DNA from: Sporolactobacillus kofuensis
GTDB taxonomy: Bacteria; Bacillota; Bacilli; Bacillales; Sporolactobacillaceae
Reading direction: 5' to 3'
Length of the DNA: 64,000 nucleotides
Assembly (NCBI RefSeq): GCF_042660205.1
Contig: NZ_JBHSTQ010000011.1
Coordinates: 1 to 64,000, forward strand
The notes beneath the pieces are model-generated. The model was not told the DNA's origin, made no database searches, and saw nothing but the letters and a program-made list of their open reading frames with translations. The translations under genes and the position numbers were made by a program. Every line of letters begins with the position of its first letter. The first letter of the stretch is position 1. Of the stretch, positions 8,542-15,161 are shown piece after piece.

Positions 8542-9069
8542 ATGTATCGCATTTTAAATCTACTATTAAAAGTATATCTCAACGCAATTTATATTTTGCT
8601 GCTTTGTATTGTTTTTCTTATTGCATTAAAGCTTACTAAACTGGGTTTAGCAGATTCTTTTGAATGGATCGTAAAAAAGTATTTCTATTTTATAGTCGGC
8701 TCCATTATTGCGTTCACATTCATCGACATGCTAATTCGTTTCATACTAAAAGATAATATAATGCACACTATTCTATCTTGTATTTTTACTAGACAAATTC
8801 ATCATTTTATGTGGATTTTTGACAATGAAAATTTAGTCGCAATTTCTCAAAATCAAGTAAATAAAGCCATAGCACAATCATATGTAAATCTTTATAGAGA
8901 TACCATCATCTTCCGTATCAAATTGCCTAGGAATGATGAAGCGCAAAGAATCATTAAAGGAAAGCAAGATAGTATTCGTGAAGAACTCAGCTCGATGGTT
9001 AATGCGAGCTTTTCAGGCTTTGACCGACAAGGAAGATATTTAATTTTAAAAGGTAACCTGAATAAATAA
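8542..9069 (+). CDS. two-helix membrane protein of the mobilization module
   Basis: A 175-residue protein with two hydrophobic segments (about residues 5-30 and 45-68) and a hydrophilic C-terminal half of about 90 residues. It starts one base after the FtsK-like gene stops, so translation is probably coupled. I recognise no family. A split arrangement, with the membrane anchor separate from the ATPase, is the simplest reading, but this is inference. Confidence 0.65.
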   Translation: MYRILNLLLKVYLNAIYILLLCIVFLIALKLTKLGLADSFEWIVKKYFYFIVGSIIAFTFIDMLIRFILKDNIMHTILSCIFTRQIHHFMWIFDNENLVAISQNQVNKAIAQSYVNLYRDTIIFRIKLPRNDEAQRIIKGKQDSIREELSSMVNASFSGFDRQGRYLILKGNLNK

Positions 9070-9070
9070 C

Positions 9071-9120
9071 TATGCTGAGACTCTTTCGTTCGCATTAAGC
9101 GAAAACGAAAAGAGTCTCAA
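9071..9120 (+). terminator. imperfect hairpin after the membrane-protein gene
   Basis: GAGACTCTTTCGTT pairs imperfectly with AACGAAAAGAGTCTC, forming a long hairpin immediately after the stop at 9069. No long T run follows, so termination may be weak. It separates the ATPase/membrane genes from rep. Confidence 0.45.
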
Positions 9121-9164
9121 GCCAATTTTGCAAAGACAAAACAATAATAAAATATTGATGCAAT

Positions 9165-9217
9165 GCGTGGTTAGGGCTTGTTTACCACGCAAAAAAAGTT
9201 GGGACAATAAGGACAAT
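9165..9217. other. candidate nick site (oriT or replication origin) upstream of rep
   Basis: A perfect 7-bp hairpin (GCGTGGT 9165-9171, ACCACGC 9184-9190) has a 12-base loop TAGGGCTTGTTT. It is followed by a tandem pair of GGACAAT (9202-9208 and 9211-9217), and a third GGACAAT occurs after rep (10477-10483). HUH Rep proteins nick in hairpin loops and bind nearby iterons, so this is the best origin candidate. The function is inferred. Confidence 0.45.
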
Positions 9218-9237
9218 TAAATTTAAGGAGTGAGCTA

Positions 9238-10467
9238 ATGGCAGATATGCCAACGAACAAGGATAATATTCCAAATGAAGAAAATGGCTCTACTTTAAAA
9301 GATAAAAAGGCAAAGGCAATGATGTATGTTCAACAAATAAAACATTTACCGATTACTGATCTAATGAACCAATCAAAAGAAAACCAGTTAGAAACACTAG
9401 AAAGATTTGCTGAACAGGCAAAAGCGATTAGGTATGCATTAATAATTCATGACAAAGATTTAGATGATAATGGAATGCCCAAAGAGCCCCATGTTCACTT
9501 AATGCTTGAATTTGAACAAAGCATTCGACTATCTACGGTAGCAAGTCGTTTAAATGATAAGCCTAATTATCTTGAAACATACAGCCGGAAAGGAACCAAA
9601 TCAGATATTCAGAACGGCTTTGCCTATTTAATTCATTTTACAAACAATGCAAAAGACAAATTTCAATATGATATCGAAGAAGTTCGAGCTAACTTTGATT
9701 TCAAGTCTTATATTGAAAGTTTAGAATCTGGGATTTCAATAAGCAGCCTTTTAAATACACTGCGTGAGGGTAAAATTACCGCTTTAAAAGCAAAACAAGT
9801 CATTGCTACCCAAGCTGGTGCAATTGCTTTTGCTAAATTTGAACCAAAAATTATGAAGATTGAGGAATTGCGACAAGAGGAAGAATTTCAACGATGGCAA
9901 ACAAAAATGATTGAAGATAATATATCGAAAAAAGTCTTTTGGTTATTCGGCAACAGTGGTGTTGGTAAATCATTAATAGCTAGTATTATAGCTGATAATA
10001 AAAAAACAGCATATTTTAAAACAGGTGGATCAAATGATATGTTTCAAGGTTATGATGGTGAACATACAATCATTATAGATGAACTTCGACCGGAAAATAT
10101 CAATTATAGCGATTTACTAAAAATAACTGATCCATTCAACTATGACAGTACGACAGTTGCACGCTATAAAAATGCCAAACTCCAAGCTGAGCTGATTATC
10201 ATTACCTCACCCTATTCCCCAAAAGAGTTTTATAACGGATATTCCAAAACTAATAAAAAGATAGATAAGTTAGTGGATTCCTTCGGACAATTAAATCGTC
10301 GCTTGTCATTGATTCTGGAAATCACCAAAGATCATTTGATTGAATTGGATTACGACGAAAAATACGGCAGTTATATCCAAAAAAATTCCCGAAAAAATGT
10401 ATATTTGCGAAATACCATAACAAACACTATCACTCTTGATGATGTATTAGACAATCTAGATAATTAA
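9238..10467 (+). CDS. HUH Rep/relaxase with superfamily 3 helicase domain
   Basis: A 409-residue two-domain protein. The N-terminal endonuclease domain shows the HUH motif HVH (85-87) in EPHVHLML and a candidate nucleophile Tyr130 in FAYLIHF, as in Rep_2 plasmid initiators (pMV158 RepB type). The C-terminal domain shows Walker A GNSGVGKS (238-245) and Walker B IIIDE (278-282), as in viral-type superfamily 3 helicases. This combination occurs in CRESS-like plasmid Reps and in relaxases of some Firmicutes mobilizable elements. Start ATG follows AAGGAGTGAG. A likely dual role is nicking for transfer and rolling-circle replication of the excised circle. Confidence 0.85.
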   Translation: MADMPTNKDNIPNEENGSTLKDKKAKAMMYVQQIKHLPITDLMNQSKENQLETLERFAEQAKAIRYALIIHDKDLDDNGMPKEPHVHLMLEFEQSIRLSTVASRLNDKPNYLETYSRKGTKSDIQNGFAYLIHFTNNAKDKFQYDIEEVRANFDFKSYIESLESGISISSLLNTLREGKITALKAKQVIATQAGAIAFAKFEPKIMKIEELRQEEEFQRWQTKMIEDNISKKVFWLFGNSGVGKSLIASIIADNKKTAYFKTGGSNDMFQGYDGEHTIIIDELRPENINYSDLLKITDPFNYDSTTVARYKNAKLQAELIIITSPYSPKEFYNGYSKTNKKIDKLVDSFGQLNRRLSLILEITKDHLIELDYDEKYGSYIQKNSRKNVYLRNTITNTITLDDVLDNLDN

Positions 10468-10500
10468 AAAAGACTTGGACAATAAAGGAGGGGGATTACT

Positions 10501-10761
10501 ATGCATGATTATGAAACGATTAACAAAACAAATATCGAAAAACTCATATCAACAGTTGTAACCAAAACAATCTCATCTTTAAAAGACTCATTCATAGATA
10601 GTGAATGGATGTCACTAAAAGAAGCTGCAACTTACTTAAACGTTTCTCCTAATACACTAAAGAAATTTCGTGTGATGGGTTTAAAAATATCTGAAATTGA
10701 TGGGGTTAAACGAGTTTCTAAAAAAGAAATTGACCGTTTCCTTGAACAACATATTTTCTAG
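10501..10761 (+). CDS. xis: excisionase-like helix-turn-helix protein
   Basis: An 86-residue protein whose C-terminal half (MSLKEAATYLNVSPNTLKKF, then KRVSKKEIDRFLEQ) is a MerR/Xis-type DNA-binding domain of the HTH_17 kind. A strong AAAGGAGGGGG precedes the ATG. Lying directly before the integrase gene, it probably sets recombination direction. The unusual feature is a roughly 30-residue N-terminal extension of unknown role. Confidence 0.75.
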   Translation: MHDYETINKTNIEKLISTVVTKTISSLKDSFIDSEWMSLKEAATYLNVSPNTLKKFRVMGLKISEIDGVKRVSKKEIDRFLEQHIF

Positions 10762-10769
10762 TATTTAAT

Positions 10770-10823
10770 GAGAGGAATTATCCTTTAAATCGATTATAAT
10801 GTCGATAGAGGGTAACTCCTCTC
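10770..10823 (+). promoter_or_regulatory. int leader: near-palindrome around a TATAAT
   Basis: GAGAGGAATTA (10770-10780) and TAACTCCTCTC (10813-10823) form an 11-bp inverted repeat with one mismatch. Nested inside is a smaller palindrome, ATCGA/TCGAT, enclosing TATAAT (10795-10800). CTTTTAT follows. It could be a regulated int promoter or an attenuator/terminator between xis and int. Confidence 0.4.
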
Positions 10824-10866
10824 CTTTTATATCTTGCCCCCGCAATGATATTAGGAGGAAAATTTT

Positions 10867-12033
10867 ATGACAAACAAAAAAACATCACCCATTAAAAGCT
10901 ATCAAGATAAATCCGGAAAAACCATGTATATGTTCCGTGTGTATTTAGGAGTAGATGAATTAACAGGTAAAGCAAAGAATACCACCCGTCGCGGCTTTAG
11001 AACAAAAAAGGAAGCTGAATTAGAACTTAATCGTATAAAAGTGAAGGTCGCAGATGGAACTTATAAACAAACCAGAGTTGAAACATATCAAGAACTTTAT
11101 GATTTATGGATTACTCAATATGAAAAAACTGTAGAAGAAAGTACGTTTGTTAAAACAGCAGGCTACTTCAAAAATCATATCTTACCTGCTATGGGCAATT
11201 ATCGTATCGAAAAGATTACGATCGCTATTTGTCAAAAACACTACAACGAATGGGCTGCGAAAGTACAAAAAGCACGTACAATTAAGTCTTATGCAAAAAA
11301 AGTTTTAGACTATGCTATTGTTCATAGTTTTATTCAAACAAATCCATTCACCCATGTTGAGACAAAAATAAAGAAAGCATTTACTGAAAGGGTAGAAGAA
11401 GGAAGCGAAAACTTTTATATTAAAGATGAGCTAATTACATTTTTAGAAAAGGCAAAAGAGCATCTTAACTTTAAGGCATATGCTCTATTACGTTTAATTG
11501 CCTATACAGGGATGCGAAAAAGCGAGGCACTAGCAATAACTTGGAATGATGTTAACTTTGTAGAAAGTGAACTCACAATCAATAAAGCAATTGGTCGTGG
11601 TAAACAAACACAACTTTATTTAAAAACAACCAAAACCGGCAAGCCACGCACAATAAAACTAGATGAAACAACTTTATTGATCTTGAAAGAATGGAATAAA
11701 CATCAGAAGCAGCAATATATTCAACTAGGTATTAACACGTTGAAAAGAAATCAGTTGATGTTCAGTAATACAAAAAATGAATATATCCAGCCAGGACAAG
11801 TTCAAAAGTGGATGTATAGCGTGCAAAATAAATATTCTTTAAAGCGTGTGTCGCCACATGGCCTACGCCATACACATTGCTCTCTTTTATTCGAAGCTGG
11901 AGCAAGCATTAAAGAAGTTCAAGATCGTTTAGGCCACTCTGATGTAAAAACTACATTAGACATTTATACGCATGTGACGAAGAAGGCAAAAGAAGGCGCT
12001 ATTCAAAAGTTCGTGAGCTATTTAGAAGGTTAA
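10867..12033 (+). CDS. int: tyrosine recombinase (integrase) of the ssrA element
   Basis: Full length at 388 residues: an N-terminal AP2-like arm-binding domain (about 5-58), a SAM-like core-binding domain (about 70-160) and the catalytic domain with Arg217 (GMRKSE), His331 and Arg334 (HGLRH), His357 (LGHSD) and nucleophile Tyr367 (IYTHV). Tn916/phage-type integrase. AGGAGG precedes the ATG. Its stop is 136 bases from the right att repeat, so it is expected to catalyse integration into and excision from ssrA. Confidence 0.93.
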   Translation: MTNKKTSPIKSYQDKSGKTMYMFRVYLGVDELTGKAKNTTRRGFRTKKEAELELNRIKVKVADGTYKQTRVETYQELYDLWITQYEKTVEESTFVKTAGYFKNHILPAMGNYRIEKITIAICQKHYNEWAAKVQKARTIKSYAKKVLDYAIVHSFIQTNPFTHVETKIKKAFTERVEEGSENFYIKDELITFLEKAKEHLNFKAYALLRLIAYTGMRKSEALAITWNDVNFVESELTINKAIGRGKQTQLYLKTTKTGKPRTIKLDETTLLILKEWNKHQKQQYIQLGINTLKRNQLMFSNTKNEYIQPGQVQKWMYSVQNKYSLKRVSPHGLRHTHCSLLFEAGASIKEVQDRLGHSDVKTTLDIYTHVTKKAKEGAIQKFVSYLEG

Positions 12034-12038
12034 GTCAC

Positions 12039-12066
12039 TGACTATTTTTCGACTATAAATTGACTA
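12039..12066. repeat. candidate arm-type sites, right end of element
   Basis: Three spaced GACTA cores (TGACTA 12039-12044, GACTA 12051-12055, TTGACTA 12060-12066) follow the integrase stop. They match the pair at 1052-1070 inside the left end. Probably bound by the AP2-like domain of the integrase. Confidence 0.5.
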
Positions 12067-12101
12067 TTTTTAAATGACATTCACTGAAACCCATTGAAAT
12101 T

Positions 12102-12143
12102 AAAAAAGTGTCAAAACCTTGTATTATCAAGGGTTTTGACACT
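12102..12143 (-). terminator. intrinsic terminator of ssrA, supplied by the element
   Basis: AGTGTCAAAACC pairs with GGTTTTGACACT. On the minus strand the stem is followed by TTTTTT. It lies inside the integrated element, so tmRNA transcription now ends in element DNA. Confidence 0.8.
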
Positions 12144-12169
12144 CTGTGAAATCGTTTGATTTCCATTTT

Positions 12170-12191
12170 ATGGAGACGGTGGGAGTCGAAC
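12170..12191. repeat. attR: attachment site, right copy (within ssrA 3' end)
   Basis: The second copy of the 22-bp direct repeat seen at 978-999. It covers the 3' half of the T-loop, the T-stem and the acceptor strand of the tmRNA gene. Integration therefore leaves the tmRNA sequence intact. Confidence 0.88.
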
Positions 12192-12525
12192 CCACGTCCA
12201 GAAGCATCGTGATTTAAGTTTCTACGAGCGTAGTCGGCATATTAGCATTTCGCTTCGGCGTCGGCCCACCGACAGGCTTTCGCGAAGCTATCCCGATTGT
12301 TCTCTTCCTTAGCCCTCAGGATGCGGGCGTCCAGCGTATCCCACTAGAGTGAGTCCCTGATCCTACCACATGGGCAATGGAGGGAGGGACCGCTAAAACT
12401 GATTAGGCAGCTAAAGCGAGGTTGTTATTCGTTTTGCCAGTTATGGCTTTGGCGTTTTTACGAGGCCGACCCCCTCGGCTCGCCGCTTAAACCCGACCTA
12501 CCCCTGTCGAATCCGTAACGTCCCC
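12171..12525 (-). ncRNA. ssrA: transfer-messenger RNA (tmRNA)
   Basis: The 355-nt gene starts GGGGACGTTACGGATTCGAC and ends in a tRNA-like T-arm and acceptor, with the 5' GGGGACG pairing with the 3' CGTCTCC. The tag frame at 12438-12403 encodes GKTNNNLALAA followed by TAA, giving the tag (A)GKTNNNLALAA after the resume alanine. The terminal CCA is not encoded; the base after the discriminator is T. With SmpB, encoded next door, it rescues stalled ribosomes and marks the incomplete protein for degradation. Its 3' end is the integration site of the mobile elements. Confidence 0.97.
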
Positions 12526-12622
12526 GTTATATAAACAACGGGACTTGCGGTGAATCATCCATAACTGTAACTGTCAATAACACAGTAAGGTCATTATAGC
12601 AAAGCTGGGCAACCTTTTCAAC

Positions 12623-13090
12623 TTACATTTTCTGGTGATCACGGAATGCACGCTGCATTTCGCGTTGCGCCGTCTGTTTCTTCAATGACTCACGTTTGTC
12701 GTACATTTTCTTGCCTCGACCAAGGCCCACAAGAACTTTCGCAAATCCATTCTTGATATAGATCTTGAGTGGAATTAAGGCATAGCCAGCTTTATCTGCA
12801 GCAGGACCTAGTTTGTTGATTTCCTTCTGATGCATCAGCAACTTGCGTGTTCGGAGCGGATCATGATTGTATCGGTTTCCTTGCTCATACTGACTAATGT
12901 GCATGTTATAAACAAATGCTTCACCATTTTCCACACGAGCAAACGCATCCTGAATATTGACCTTTCCTCGACGAATCGACTTGATTTCCGTACCTTGGAG
13001 CACAAGCCCTGCCTCCACGGTCTCTTCAATAAAATATTCGTGGCTTGCTTTTCGATTTTGCGCGAGAACACGGCTCTCACCTTTTCCCAT
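12623..13090 (-). CDS. smpB: tmRNA-binding protein SmpB
   Basis: A 155-residue SmpB: an OB-fold core with VLQGTEIKSIRRGKVN and the strongly conserved MHISQYEQGNRYNHDP, and a basic tail that enters the mRNA channel (KKMYDKRESLKKQ). It delivers Ala-tmRNA to stalled ribosomes. I chose the ATG at 13090 because GGCAGGTG lies six bases upstream and the protein then matches family length; an upstream ATG at 13114 would add eight residues. It lies about 100 bases upstream of ssrA on the same strand. Confidence 0.95.
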   Translation of the reverse strand: MGKGESRVLAQNRKASHEYFIEETVEAGLVLQGTEIKSIRRGKVNIQDAFARVENGEAFVYNMHISQYEQGNRYNHDPLRTRKLLMHQKEINKLGPAADKAGYALIPLKIYIKNGFAKVLVGLGRGKKMYDKRESLKKQTAQREMQRAFRDHQKM

Positions 13091-13180
13091 ACTCAACACC
13101 TGCCAAACGTTCATTCATTGTTTCATTATAGGTCATTCGAATAGAAATGGGCAAGCGCTTTAAAGAGCAGCTAACTCATT

Positions 13181-13363
13181 TTACTTATTGATCCGTTTTT
13201 TGGGGACAAGGTCCAATAAAACGACAATCACGATAAAAACAACTGAGGTGAGCAGCATCTCCGGCGGCGTTTTCTGCGACTTCGTCATGATTTGAGTGAA
13301 CCAAAACCATTGAATTACAAAACAAAGCAGAAACAAACCTGTATAATGCAGCGTCTTCTTCAT
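13181..13363 (-). CDS. small two-helix membrane protein
   Basis: About 60 residues starting MKKTLHYTGLFLLCFV, with hydrophobic segments near 5-24 and 38-53 and a basic C-terminus (PKKRINK). The start is five bases after the HAD-phosphatase stop; an ATG at 13384 inside that gene is an alternative. No family recognised. Probably co-transcribed with the phosphatase. Confidence 0.5.
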   Translation of the reverse strand: MKKTLHYTGLFLLCFVIQWFWFTQIMTKSQKTPPEMLLTSVVFIVIVVLLDLVPKKRINK

Positions 13364-13367
13364 CAGT

Positions 13368-14228
13368 TCACGCTTTTTCTCCATCAGGATAGCCAAGTTC
13401 TTCGTAAATCGCTCGCGCCACTCCATCAACATCATAATTGGTTGTCACTCGGTCACAGACGGCTTTGATCTCGTCATCCGCATTGCCCATCGCAACAGCG
13501 ATCCCTGCGACCTCAAACATCGACAGATCGTTGTAATTGTCACCGATGGCCATCACCTGACTGGTCGGAATGCCAAGATAATGTGCTAAGTGGTCCAGCG
13601 CATTACCTTTGGATACATTCGGAGGCATAATCTCAAAGTTTCCCGTACCGCTCGAAACGATATTATAACGATGTTTCGCCTCATAGATCGCACGTGCCTT
13701 ATTCAATTTCTCGTCATCATAAGAGAAAATAATAATCTTCGAGAATTCTGTATCTCTATTCTCAAACATGCTCCAGTCGTCAACAAATCGGTAAAAATCA
13801 TCACGAGTCGCGCCTTGAAACCCAACCGAACGATCTTCATTTATTCCTAGTCGATGCAGTTCATCGCGAAGCCACTCCGTACCTTTCTCAGGGACATAGA
13901 TATGGTGCTCTGAATAAACGCCAATATAGTAGTTTTGCTCAACGAGTTCTTTAACGATTTGGAGTGCCTCGCTACGATTGAGAAAATCAGCGCCGAGCAG
14001 TTTTCCTTCTGATGTATGAATGGTTGCACCATTTGTACCAATCAAATGTGTTTCTATATCGACTTCTCTCATCTTGCTTTTAATATCAAAAAAAGCGCGT
14101 CCTGATGCAATCGCTAAAATGACACCCTTGGAGCGCGCATAGCGCAACGCTTTTAAATTTTCCCAACTGATTTCACGGTGTTTATTCAATAATGTTCCAT
14201 CCATATCCATTGCCAGTAATTTTATCAT
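13368..14228 (-). CDS. Cof-type HAD-superfamily phosphatase
   Basis: A 286-residue HAD hydrolase of the Cof/YidA class: motif I DMDGTLL with nucleophile Asp at residue 7, motif II ASGR, and motifs III/IV in SKGNAL and GDNYNDLSMF. The large C2-type cap between motifs II and III is typical of sugar- or flavin-phosphate phosphatases. The substrate cannot be read from sequence. It follows treR by 16 bases on the same strand, so it might be read with the trehalose genes and act on a sugar phosphate, but this is speculative. Confidence 0.88.
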   Translation of the reverse strand: MIKLLAMDMDGTLLNKHREISWENLKALRYARSKGVILAIASGRAFFDIKSKMREVDIETHLIGTNGATIHTSEGKLLGADFLNRSEALQIVKELVEQNYYIGVYSEHHIYVPEKGTEWLRDELHRLGINEDRSVGFQGATRDDFYRFVDDWSMFENRDTEFSKIIIFSYDDEKLNKARAIYEAKHRYNIVSSGTGNFEIMPPNVSKGNALDHLAHYLGIPTSQVMAIGDNYNDLSMFEVAGIAVAMGNADDEIKAVCDRVTTNYDVDGVARAIYEELGYPDGEKA

Positions 14229-14244
14229 CGAATCCTCCTAATCA

Positions 14245-14964
14245 TCATTGATGTTCACGACGTGCAAAGTCAACAAATCGAAACTTATCCGCACGATGTC
14301 TCGATTCGGTATATTGGAAAAGTTCCGCATTCTCCAGATAAACCAAACTGCGCACAACAACTACTTGCGTATCACGATTCAAAGTTAAATAGCGTTGATC
14401 TTCGGCAGTCGCATGTTCAACAGTAATTTCCTTCTTTGCAAAACCGATACGTAGCCCCAGTTCATGCTCAATATAATCATACAAGGAACGCTCACAATTG
14501 TCCGCTGTCAGCATTGGCACAATACTTTGAATCAAATAATCCTTATCTAGAATTACTGCTTCATTGTTCACTGAGCGTGAGCGGATCACTTTCCAAACGG
14601 CTTGATCCGCTGTCAAATTCATCAGCATTCTTAAGTGCTCATCTGACTTTAAGAGAACAAGTTGATGAACTTTGGTCTTCCATTTATCCTTTGAATGGTT
14701 GGCAAGTTCACGGAAACTGGTCAATCCCGAAATAGGGAAGTTCTGCCGGGTAACATCGAGAACAATGGATCCCTTCCCTTGAACCTTCTGGATGTAGCCA
14801 TTACGCGACAACATCGCCAATGCCTTCCGAATGGTCTCCCGCGATGCATGATACTGTTCACTCAGCTCATTCTCAGTGGGCAGCAGTGCCCCTGCTTTAA
14901 TCAATTGATCGTGTATTTTTTCACTAAGATCATTATAGATGGCGTTGAATTTGCTCTTTCCCAT
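14245..14964 (-). CDS. treR: trehalose operon repressor, GntR family
   Basis: A 239-residue GntR/HutC regulator. The winged helix (about 1-75) contains LPTENELSEQYHASRETIRK, and the UTRA effector domain ends QYTESRHRADKFRFVDFAR, closely matching B. subtilis TreR as I recall it. It represses treP-treA and is induced by trehalose-6-phosphate. Start at 14964 has GGGAGGCGTG upstream and gives family length. It lies downstream of treA but is separated by a terminator hairpin at 15075, so it may depend on readthrough or its own promoter. Confidence 0.93.
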   Translation of the reverse strand: MGKSKFNAIYNDLSEKIHDQLIKAGALLPTENELSEQYHASRETIRKALAMLSRNGYIQKVQGKGSIVLDVTRQNFPISGLTSFRELANHSKDKWKTKVHQLVLLKSDEHLRMLMNLTADQAVWKVIRSRSVNNEAVILDKDYLIQSIVPMLTADNCERSLYDYIEHELGLRIGFAKKEITVEHATAEDQRYLTLNRDTQVVVVRSLVYLENAELFQYTESRHRADKFRFVDFARREHQ

Positions 14965-15074
14965 CGTCACGCCTCCCCTTCTCGCAGTCATTGCCTTCTG
15001 CCATGGGGTTATTTGGCATCGTGCATAGAAAAAAGTGATGCGACTATCCATTGCTTTTTTCTAATGAAAAAGTA

Positions 15075-15105
15075 AATAAAAGGGCAAATCATTTGCCCTT
15101 TTATT
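15075..15105 (-). terminator. terminator between treA and treR
   Basis: AATAAAAGGGCAAA pairs with TTTGCCCTTTTATT. The T-rich arm works on the minus strand after treA and probably lowers treR expression relative to treP-treA. Confidence 0.75.
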
Positions 15106-15161
15106 CTGCATGTTCACTATTAGTATACCAAATGTTTGTCATGAAAGCCTTAACAAAACGA

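Larger units (their letters stand above)
1000..12169. mobile_element. integrative mobilizable element at ssrA carrying a type III RM system
   Basis: Seen: 22-bp att repeats at both ends, a complete tyrosine integrase beside the right att site, an Xis-like gene, a HUH-type Rep with a helicase domain, an FtsK-like ATPase and a membrane protein, all on the plus strand, and type III res/mod cargo on the minus strand. No type IV secretion genes are present, so it could move only with a helper. Base use is strikingly AT-rich in the RM cargo compared with the flanking chromosome. Known: integrative mobilizable elements with Rep-like relaxases are described in Firmicutes. Inferred: the Rep acts as relaxase and the ATPase as coupling protein. 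Confidence 0.85.
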
